Shown here: in pieces, positions 8,908-20,451 of the stretch
Numbering within the stretch: the first letter of the stretch is position 1
Layout: every line of letters starts with the position of its first letter
Assembly: GCF_000720325.1 (NCBI RefSeq)
Contig: NZ_JOJM01000043.1
Span: forward strand, 4,259-68,258
Direction: 5' to 3'
Source of the DNA: Streptomyces sp. NRRL B-1347
GTDB lineage: Bacteria > Actinomycetota > Actinomycetes > Streptomycetales > Streptomycetaceae
DNA length: 64,000 bases
Position numbers and translations under genes: made by a program
The notes under the pieces: model-generated
The model's database searches: none
Seen by the model: the letters and a program-made list of their open reading frames with translations, nothing else
What the model was told of the DNA's origin: nothing

Positions 8908-8940
8908 CGGGCCCGGACCCCACACGGGAATCCGGGCCCG
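8908..8940 (-). terminator. Hairpin terminator of the sugar-importer operon
   Basis: A perfect 10-bp stem (CGGGCCCGGA / TCCGGGCCCG) with a 13-base loop lies 20 bases past the stop of the last permease gene on the minus strand. Confidence 0.65.
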
Positions 8941-8960
8941 GGACGGGCGTACGGCGGGGC

Positions 8961-9794
8961 TCAGCCCTTGACCGCCCCGGCCGCGAGGCCGGAGCCCAGG
9001 CGGCGGTGCACGATCACGAAGAAGATCATCACCGGCAACGTGACCAGCGTGGAGCTGGCCATGACGGGCCCCCAGGAGGTGGTGTTCTCACCGAAGAACT
9101 GGAAGATGCCCACGGCCGCCGTGTACTTGTCGCTGCCCTTCATGAAGGTGTACGCGAACACGAACTCGTTCCACGCCGTGATGAAGGCGAAGATCGAGGT
9201 GGCCACCAGGCCGGGACCGACCAGCGGAAGCAGCACGGACCAGAACATGCGGAACCAGGACGCGCCGTCGATGTACGCCGCCTCCTCGACCTCCTTGGGC
9301 ACCGCCGCGACGAAGCCGCGCAGGGTCCAGATCGCGAACGGCAGCGACAGGGCGATGTACACCACCGAGAGGCCGAGCAGCGAGTTCAGCATCTCGAAGT
9401 CCCGCATCTGGATGAACAGCGGGATGACGAGGGCCTCCAGCGGCACCATCTGCACGACGAGCACCATGATCAGCACGGACGTGCGGAACTTGAACTTGAA
9501 GCGGGCCACCGCGATCGCCGCGAACAGCGAGAGCGCGGCCGCCGCGGCGATCGTGGCGACGCCGACGATCGCCGAGTTCAGCAGGTACTGGCCGAAGTTG
9601 CCCCGGTCGAAGACGAAGTCGAAGTGGTCGAACGTCAGGCCGCTCGGCAGCAGGTCTGAGCCGCGCGTGATGGCCTTCGGGTCGAGCGCCGTGGAGACCA
9701 TCCAGTAGACGGGGAACAGTGTGAAGACCAGCAGCGCGATCACCGCGACCGGCAGGCCGATGCGTGAGGCGAGCGTGGTACGGCGGACGCTCAC
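8961..9794 (-). CDS. Carbohydrate ABC transporter permease, MalG type
   Basis: The 277-residue protein has six predicted membrane helices. The cytoplasmic EAA loop, EAAYIDGASWFRMFWSVLLP, starts near residue 188 and docks the ATPase. It ends with the positively charged RRLGSGLAAGAVKG typical of MalG-type permeases. It is one half of the channel of a sugar importer. GTG at 9794 overlaps the stop of the upstream permease gene (GTGA), so the start is well defined. No ATPase gene is in the operon; in Streptomyces such importers commonly use the shared MsiK ATPase (known for several systems, inferred here). Confidence 0.92.
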   Translation of the reverse strand: MSVRRTTLASRIGLPVAVIALLVFTLFPVYWMVSTALDPKAITRGSDLLPSGLTFDHFDFVFDRGNFGQYLLNSAIVGVATIAAAAALSLFAAIAVARFKFKFRTSVLIMVLVVQMVPLEALVIPLFIQMRDFEMLNSLLGLSVVYIALSLPFAIWTLRGFVAAVPKEVEEAAYIDGASWFRMFWSVLLPLVGPGLVATSIFAFITAWNEFVFAYTFMKGSDKYTAAVGIFQFFGENTTSWGPVMASSTLVTLPVMIFFVIVHRRLGSGLAAGAVKG

Positions 9795-10783
9795 AGTTCC
9801 TCCTCCCCCTGCCGGAACAGCGTACGGATGTAGATGACGGTGATCACCAGGAGCAGCAGCGTCAGGAGGACCGCGGCCGCGGCACCCGTGCCGTAGTCGT
9901 TCTTGGCGAACGCCTCGATGTACGAGTAGACGCCGAGGTTGTAGACGTCCGGGTTGGACCCGCTGCCTCCCGGCATCAGGAAGACCTGGGTGAAGACCTT
10001 GAAGTCCCAGATGGTGGACAGGATGGTCACCACTAGGAAGACCGGCTTGATGCTCGGCACGGTGATCTTCCAGAACCGCTGCCAGGCGTTGGCGCCGTCG
10101 ATCTCGCCCGCCTCGTACAGCTCCTTCGGGATGGTGAGCAGCCCGGCGAGCACGGTGATCGCGACGAACGGGAAGCCGTGGTGCACGACGTTGATCGTCG
10201 CGATCCCGTAGAACGGCAGCCGTTCGGTGAACCAGTTGGTGGTCTCCGCGTCGATCAGGCCGAGCGAGTCGGCGACCTGGCTGACCATGCCGTCCTGCGG
10301 CTGGAACAGCCAGATCCACACGTACGTGCCGGTGACCGCGGGCATCGCCCACGCGGCCAGGATGGACACCGAGCAGATCAGCTTCCACGTGGTGCCGAGC
10401 CGGTTGAGCAGCAGGGCCACCAGGGTGCCGAGCACGACGGTCAGGCCGACGCACGCGAACGCGAAGAACACCGTGTTCGGCAGGACCGTCTTCCACAGCA
10501 GGTCGCCGGTCAGCAGGTCCTTGTAGTGGTCGAAGCCGATGTACGTGCCCTCGCCGCCGCCGAACTTGACCTTGTAGTCCTGCAGCGACAGCTTGCCGAC
10601 CTGGATCAGGGGCCACAGGAGCAGCCCCACGAGCACGATCAGGGAGGGGGCGAGCAGCAGCCAGGGCCGGGTGAGGGTGACCAGTTTCTTGCGGCGGCGC
10701 GCGGCTTCGGCGCCCCCGTCGTCTGATTGCGGGCGGACCGAAGGCGTGACCTCCGGCCCGTCACTGACGAGCGTGTCTTTCAC
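9791..10783 (-). CDS. Carbohydrate ABC transporter permease, MalF type
   Basis: This 330-residue permease has a 35-residue cytoplasmic N-terminal tail, six or more membrane helices and the EAA motif EAGEIDGANAWQRFWKITVP near residue 220. It pairs with the MalG-type permease encoded immediately downstream with a four-base overlap. The start is GTG at 10783, 20 bases after the binding-protein stop, with only a weak ribosome-binding site. It belongs to the importer operon binding protein - permease - permease. The substrate is inferred from context (chitosanase gene next door and DasR-like site) to be an amino sugar or its oligomer. Confidence 0.92.
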   Translation of the reverse strand: MKDTLVSDGPEVTPSVRPQSDDGGAEAARRRKKLVTLTRPWLLLAPSLIVLVGLLLWPLIQVGKLSLQDYKVKFGGGEGTYIGFDHYKDLLTGDLLWKTVLPNTVFFAFACVGLTVVLGTLVALLLNRLGTTWKLICSVSILAAWAMPAVTGTYVWIWLFQPQDGMVSQVADSLGLIDAETTNWFTERLPFYGIATINVVHHGFPFVAITVLAGLLTIPKELYEAGEIDGANAWQRFWKITVPSIKPVFLVVTILSTIWDFKVFTQVFLMPGGSGSNPDVYNLGVYSYIEAFAKNDYGTGAAAAVLLTLLLLVITVIYIRTLFRQGEEEL

Positions 10784-10802
10784 GGCGTGACTCGTCTTTC
10801 GC

Positions 10803-12104
10803 TTACTTGTCCTTGGCGAAGATGTCGTCCATGTCCTTCGCCGCCTTGTCCGCGGCCTCCTGGACGGACGACTTGCCCGTGAGGATCGACTGGACCATGC
10901 CGGTGATGACCTGCGAGGCCTGGATCTCGCCGTACGCCTTCGTCTTCGGAACGGTGGCGCCGGCCTCGATCATCTGCTTCGCGAACGGCTCGACCAGCGG
11001 GTCCTTCTGGTCCTGGATCTTCTTCAGCTCGGAGTTCTGGCCGGGGAAGTAGTTGGTCTGCTTGGCCCACTTCGCGGCGAACTCACCGGTGGTCATCAAC
11101 TTGACCAGCTCCCAGGCGAGTTCCTTCTTGTCCGTGTTGAACGCGGACAGGTAGGAGCCGCCGAGGAAGGACTTGCTCATGCCGCCGTTCGGCCCGGGGA
11201 TCGGCACGGCGCCGAGCTTGCCCTTGAGCTTCGGGTTCGCCTCGACGATGGCCTTGGGGGTCCAGTTGCCGCCGACCGACATGGAGATCTCGCCCTTGTT
11301 CCAGGCGTCGCCGACCTCCTTCTCCGTCCAGGTGTTGACCTTGGCCGGGGAGACCTTGTCCTTCCGCGCCAGGTCCGTGTAGTACGTGAGGCCCTTCACG
11401 GCCTCGGGCGAGTTGATGGCGGACTTCCACTTGTCGCCCTGCTGGGTGGCGAGTTCACCGCCCGCGCCCCAGACGAAGGCCGTCGCGAACATCTCCGCGC
11501 CGCCCGCCACCGGGAAGGCGATCTTGTCCGGCTCCTTCGCCTTGAGCGTCTTCGCCGTCTCCTGGAGCTCCTTCCAGGTCGTCGGCGGCTTCAGGTTGTG
11601 CTTCTCGAAGACGTCCTTGCGGTACACGATGGACCGCACACCCGCGTACCACGGCATGCCGTACTGCTTGCCGTCCAGGGTGCCCGCGTCCTTCAGGCCC
11701 TCCACCAGGTCGTTCGACAGGCCCGACTTCTTCAGGTCGTCCGTGACGTCGACGAGCGCGCCGGTCTCGGCGAACTGCGGCACCCACGTCGTGCCGACCT
11801 CGGCGACGTCGGGGACCTGGTCCTCGCCGCCCTCGATGGCCGTCGTGAACTTCTTCTGGGCGGTGGCCCACTGCTGGTACTCGACCTTGATCTTGGCACC
11901 GGTCTTCTTCTCGAAGGCCGCGCCGACCTCCTTGAAGAAGGGCCGGGGGTCGGGGTTGGTCCCCTCCATGATCCATACGGTGAGGGTCTTGCCCTTGCCG
12001 TCGGCCTTGTCGCCCTTTTCCCCGTCGCCGTCATCGCCGCACGCGGTTGCGGTCAGACCGAGCGTCAGGGCGATACAACCCGCCGCGATGACACGTCGCT
12101 TCAT
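10803..12104 (-). CDS. Sugar ABC transporter solute-binding lipoprotein
   Basis: The 433-residue protein is a family-1 extracellular solute-binding protein. The signal peptide ends in a clear lipobox, LTATAC (Cys about residue 22), followed by an Asp/Gly/Lys-rich spacer. The body shows typical features: TLTVWIMEG at the start of the first lobe, the YGMPWY segment, and many surface Lys residues. It captures a sugar outside the membrane and delivers it to the two permeases encoded downstream. ATG at 12104 begins the signal peptide. A near-palindromic GGTCTAGACC box 58 bases upstream suggests control by DasR, the GlcNAc-responsive repressor. Ligand identity is not provable from sequence. Confidence 0.93.
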   Translation of the reverse strand: MKRRVIAAGCIALTLGLTATACGDDGDGEKGDKADGKGKTLTVWIMEGTNPDPRPFFKEVGAAFEKKTGAKIKVEYQQWATAQKKFTTAIEGGEDQVPDVAEVGTTWVPQFAETGALVDVTDDLKKSGLSNDLVEGLKDAGTLDGKQYGMPWYAGVRSIVYRKDVFEKHNLKPPTTWKELQETAKTLKAKEPDKIAFPVAGGAEMFATAFVWGAGGELATQQGDKWKSAINSPEAVKGLTYYTDLARKDKVSPAKVNTWTEKEVGDAWNKGEISMSVGGNWTPKAIVEANPKLKGKLGAVPIPGPNGGMSKSFLGGSYLSAFNTDKKELAWELVKLMTTGEFAAKWAKQTNYFPGQNSELKKIQDQKDPLVEPFAKQMIEAGATVPKTKAYGEIQASQVITGMVQSILTGKSSVQEAADKAAKDMDDIFAKDK

Positions 12105-12158
12105 GCCGGCCCCCTTCAGGTTCTTGTAGTGGGAGCGATTGTGCTCACGCAGGGTGTT

Positions 12159-12174
12159 GGCGGTCTAGACCCTT
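12159..12174 (-). promoter_or_regulatory. DasR-like operator (dre) upstream of sugar-importer operon
   Basis: The minus strand reads AAGGGTCTAGACCGCC, with a perfect palindromic core GGTCTAGACC (12162-12171). It matches the recalled DasR consensus ACTGGTCTAGACCACT at about 11 of 16 positions, including the whole core, and lies about 58 bases upstream of the binding-protein ATG. DasR represses GlcNAc uptake and chitin/chitosan genes and is released by glucosamine-6-phosphate. Confidence 0.6.
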
Positions 12175-12980
12175 TCGGGGAAGCGGCCGAACCGTAATCA
12201 CCGTTGCGCGGTGCGCTATCGCTGTGTTCCGACGGTGTCGTACGGCGCCGCCGGGCGGCGGATCGCCTCCGCGGTCCCACCCGTTTGCCGCACATCTGCC
12301 GCCCGGCAGGGGGCTTTCTCCCCCACCCGCCCACCCTCGTCCCCCTGCCTCCTCCGAGCGCCTCACGCCGTGCGGCCCGGGACCGACCAGATCCGGCCAC
12401 CGGCCCGCGCCCGAGCGCGGGTTGAGAACCACGCCGCGGCACCCACCCTGCCCGGGGCACGGCCCCGCCCTCGCCACGGCGCCTGACGCCGGAACCACGC
12501 CACCCAGACGCTCGGACACTGGCCGAAGCCAGACCTGAAGCCACGAGGCCGCCGCACACCCACGCGCGGCACCCCCATCCACCGCTCCCGCACCCTCACC
12601 CGACACGGCTCGGGCTCGCCGACCGGGACAGCGCCCCCACCACGCGCGACCACCTCACGCAGAGCGATCAAACTCAGCCACGCCCCCCACCCAGGCACCG
12701 GTTGAAAACGGGGCCGAAGCCCTTCACGCCACGACCAAGTGGTACGGCTCGATGGCACCCCCTCGTGTCGCGTGCGGCGGGCAGGCCCGGCCTCCCGCCC
12801 TCGCTCGGGCGGGCCGAAAGCACGCCCGAGCCAGATCCTCAGAGACGGGCCGCGGGACCGCCCAGTACGCGGCACACGGGCCCGACCCAGGCGGGGGCAG
12901 GCGGGTGGGACCGTGCGTGGAGCGCAGCACTCCGGAGCCCCGGCCAGGAGGTAAGGAGGCCCGGTGCGGGGAAGAGGTGC

Positions 12981-13023
12981 GCGGTGCCTGCCGAAGTCCG
13001 GTCGGGGACATGGCAGGCACCGC
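12981..13023. repeat. Perfect 12-bp inverted repeat
   Basis: GCGGTGCCTGCC (12981-12992) and GGCAGGCACCGC (13012-13023) form a 12-bp stem with a 19-base loop. It lies just past the gltD terminator and could be a second terminator or a structured RNA. Confidence 0.55.
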
Positions 13024-13060
13024 GCCAGTTCCGTACGCCGTTGTACGGGACAATCAGGGT

Positions 13061-13085
13061 CCGGACCGCCGGGGAGGCGGTCCGG
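13061..13085 (-). terminator. Terminator of gltBD
   Basis: CCGGACCGCC and GGCGGTCCGG form a perfect 10-bp stem with a five-base loop, starting four bases after the gltD stop codon. Confidence 0.8.
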
Positions 13086-13088
13086 GGA

Positions 13089-14541
13089 TCAGACCGTGAG
13101 GGAACGGTCCGAGGGACGGATCGGGGCCGGGAGGTCACTCGCGCCGGTGAGGAACCGGTCCACACCGCGCGCGGCCGAACGGCCCTCGGCGATCGCCCAG
13201 ACGATCAGCGACTGGCCACGGCCCGCGTCACCCGCGACGAAGACGCCCGGCACGCTGGTGTGGAAGTCACCGTCACGGGCAATATTGCCACGCTCGTCCA
13301 GGTCGATGCCGAACTGGTCCACCAGACCGTTCTCCCGGTCCGTACCGGTGAAGCCCATCGCGAGGGTGACGAGCTGCGCCGGGATGCGCCGCTCCGTGCC
13401 CGGCTTCCGGGTGAGCTTGCCGTCCACGAAGGCGACCTCGACCAGGTGCAGCCACTGCACGTTCCCGTCCTCGTCGCCCTCGAAGTGGGTCGTGGAGACG
13501 GAGTAGACGCGCTCGCCGCCCTCCTCGTGGGCGGAGGTGACCTTGTACAGCATGGGGAAGGTCGGCCAGGGCTGGCCGGGCGCCCGGTCCTCGCCGGGTC
13601 GGGGCATGATCTCCAGCTGGGTGACGGACGCCGCGCCCTGGCGGTGCGCGGTGCCCACGCAGTCCGCCCCGGTGTCGCCGCCGCCGATGACGACGACGTG
13701 CTTGCCCTCGGCGGAGACGGGCGTCACCACGTAGTCGCCCTCCTGGACCTTGTTCGCCAGGGGCAGGTACTCCATCGCCTGGTAGACGCCCTTGAGCTCG
13801 CGGCCGGGCACCGGCAGGTCGCGAGCCGTCGTGGCGCCCGCCGCGATGACCACGGCGTCGTACCGCTTGCGCAGCTTCGCCGCGTCGATGTCGCGGCCGA
13901 CCTCCACGCCGGTGCGGAACTTGGTGCCCTCCGCGCGCATCTGCTCGATGCGCCGGTTGATGTGCCGCTTCTCCATCTTGAACTCGGGGATGCCGTAGCG
14001 CAGCAGCCCGCCGATGCGGTCGGCGCGCTCGTAGACGGCGACGGTGTGGCCCGCCCGGGTGAGCTGCTGGGCGGCGGCGAGCCCGGCCGGGCCCGAGCCG
14101 ATCACGGCGACCGTCTTGCCGGAGAGCCGCTCGGGCGCCTGCGGCGCCACGTCGCCCGTCTCCCAGGCCTTGTCGATGATGGAGACCTCGACGTTCTTGA
14201 TGGTGACGGCCGGCTGGTTGATGCCGAGCACGCACGCCGCCTCGCAGGGCGCCGGGCAGAGCCGCCCGGTGAACTCCGGGAAGTTGTTCGTGGCGTGCAG
14301 CCGCTCGGAGGCCGCGGACCAGTCCTCGCGGTACGCGTAGTCGTTCCACTCGGGGATCAGGTTCCCCAGCGGACAGCCGTTGTGGCAGAAGGGGATGCCG
14401 CAGTCCATGCAGCGCGAGGCCTGCTTGGAGATGATCGGGAGCAGCGAGCCCGGGACGTAGACCTCGTTCCAGTCCTGGACGCGCTCGCCCACCGGGCGGG
14501 TCCGCGCGACCTCGCGGCCATGGTTCAGAAAGCCCTTCGGG

Positions 14542-14549
<8 letters not shown>
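13089..14549 (-). CDS. gltD: Glutamate synthase, small (beta) subunit
   Basis: The 486-residue FAD protein feeds electrons from NADPH to GltB for conversion of 2-oxoglutarate and glutamine to two glutamates. The N-terminal domain has the cysteines for two 4Fe-4S clusters (Cys47, 50, 55, 59 and Cys98, 102, 106). Next come the FAD-binding [10 protein letters not shown] (about 151-160) and the NADPH-binding GGGDTGADC (around 290). The C-terminal [14 protein letters not shown] is the second FAD contact typical of the family. ATG at 14549 is preceded by GGAGG and overlaps the gltB stop by eight bases, so translation is coupled. It ends with a strong hairpin. Confidence 0.98.
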
Positions 14550-19113
<4,564 letters not shown>

Positions 19114-19438
19114 CGGCACTCCCGTCGTCGTGGTGGGGCACCTCCCAGGCTCTGGGGGCGCGGGCGGCGAGGGACGACGTTGGCCCTGGCGAAATTTCGT
19201 GCAGGTTACATGATGGGCCGCTTCTCGAAAAGCGGATACTTCATTCCAGTATCTGGACAGCGCTCTGGGGATGGAGAGCGGCGAAGAGGGGCCTGAGCGG
19301 GCAGATCGGTGACCGTTGGCCCGGAGCGACCACAGGCCTCATTGCCCGCAGCGCTTACGGCTCATGCCCGCCGGTCAACGGATCGAAACAGCACAGAAAC
19401 GGATACTTGTACGAGGCTCCGCATACCCCTGCGATCGG
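19114..19438 (-). other. Long leader/promoter region of gltB
   Basis: These 325 bases between the transporter gene end and gltB contain no convincing ORF. They include a hairpin CCGCTT...AAGCGG near 19218-19235 and the inverted repeat at 19235-19253, so regulation of gltBD probably acts here. No clear GlnR box (GTnAC-n6-GnAAC) was found by eye. Confidence 0.5.
19235..19253. promoter_or_regulatory. Inverted repeat upstream of gltB
   Basis: GATACT-N7-AGTATC is a perfect 6-bp inverted repeat about 122 bases before the gltB start. It could be an operator; the regulator is not identified. Confidence 0.4.
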
Positions 19439-20170
19439 TCATCCTACGGCCGTGCCGAACAGGCTGCCCAGGGCGTACGTCACACCCGCCGCGGCCCCGC
19501 CGAGCACGAGCTGCCGCAGCCCGCTGAACCACCACGACCGCGCGGTCACCTTGGCGACGACGGCGCCGCACGCGAACAGGCCGACGAGGGCGAGCAGCAC
19601 CGCGGGCCACAGGGCACCGGCGCCCAGCAGGTACGGCAGGACGGGCACCAGCGCACCGAGGGCGAAGGCGCCGAAGGACGAGACCGCCGCCACCACCGGC
19701 GACGGCAGGTCGCCCGGGTCGATGCCGAGTTCCTCGCGGGCGTGGATCTCCAGGGCCTGCTCGGGGTCCTGCGACAGCTGCCGCGCCACCTCGCGGGCGA
19801 GCGCGGGCTCGACGCCGCGGGACTCGTAGAGCGCGGCCAGCTCCTGCTCCTCGTCCTTGGGGTGCTTGCGCAACTCCCTGCGCTCCACGTCCAGTTCCGC
19901 CTCCACCAGCTCGCGCTGCGAGGCGACGGAGGTGTACTCGCCCGCCGCCATGGAGAACGCCCCGGCCGCGAGCCCGGAGAGCCCGGTGATCACGATGGTC
20001 TGCTGCGAGACGGCCCCGCCCGCGACGCCCGTCATCAGGGCGAGGTTGGACACCAGGCCGTCCATGGCCCCGAAGACGGCCGGGCGCAGCCAGCCGCCGT
20101 TGACGTCACGGTGGGTGTGGTTGTCACGGTGCGCCTCGTGCAGTGTCGCTTCGGTTTCGATGATCGCCAT
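19439..20170 (-). CDS. VIT1/CCC1-family iron/manganese transporter
   Basis: The 243-residue protein has the CCC1/VIT layout: a first helix pair with GAMDGLVSNLALMTGVAGG (about 34-52) and a second helix, LSGLAAGAFSMAAGEYTSV. A charged cytoplasmic helical domain follows (about 85-150, ERRELRKHPKDEEQELA) with metal-binding Glu residues, then three C-terminal helices. Plant and yeast members move Fe2+ or Mn2+ out of the cytosol into the vacuole; bacterial members presumably export metal to avoid toxicity. ATG at 20170 has AAGGGGG upstream. The gene is divergent from the ADP-ribosylglycohydrolase operon. Its leader carries an AAGTACG...CGTACTT inverted repeat (20238-20283) that might be regulatory. 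Confidence 0.9.
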   Translation of the reverse strand: MAIIETEATLHEAHRDNHTHRDVNGGWLRPAVFGAMDGLVSNLALMTGVAGGAVSQQTIVITGLSGLAAGAFSMAAGEYTSVASQRELVEAELDVERRELRKHPKDEEQELAALYESRGVEPALAREVARQLSQDPEQALEIHAREELGIDPGDLPSPVVAAVSSFGAFALGALVPVLPYLLGAGALWPAVLLALVGLFACGAVVAKVTARSWWFSGLRQLVLGGAAAGVTYALGSLFGTAVG

Positions 20171-20451
20171 GGTGCGGCCCCCTTGCTGTCGCGCTGAACG
20201 TCTCGACGTCTCTCTGACATCTCCTCGGCGATCTCGAAAGTACGCGCGAAAAATCGCTCCCGCCAGCAAGGAAGGCCGTACTTACCTGCGAAAACACACC
20301 CCTGTGAGACGCCCTGGACGGCTCGCACGGAGCCGTCGCGGACATGCCGAAGGAGTGACGCTGAGCGCCCGCATGCTCACATGAGTGGCGCGACGTGGCA
20401 GGGATGCTCCCAGCACGACTCACCGGCACTCAGCGCGATGGGAGGCAGGGC

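Larger units (their letters stand above)
12105..13060. other. Long apparently non-coding region upstream of the sugar-importer operon
   Basis: About 950 bases separate the binding-protein gene from gltD. Open frames exist on both strands but show no codon bias, family motif or good start, so I call none. The region holds the dre-like box at 12159-12174, an imperfect inverted repeat (GAGC...GCTC) near 12132-12146, and a perfect 12-bp inverted repeat at 12981-13023. The middle part (about 12240-12950) looks like decayed or low-complexity GC-rich sequence. A remnant gene or an RNA cannot be excluded. Confidence 0.5.

Noticed and set aside
12363..12875. Minus-strand open frame of 170 codons in the long gap
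   Set aside because: No codon bias, start signal or homology; low-complexity Arg/Gly/Pro sequence.
19114..19438. Glutamine riboswitch or GlnR box before gltB
   Set aside because: Hairpins exist but no recognisable aptamer or GTnAC-n6-GnAAC motif was seen.
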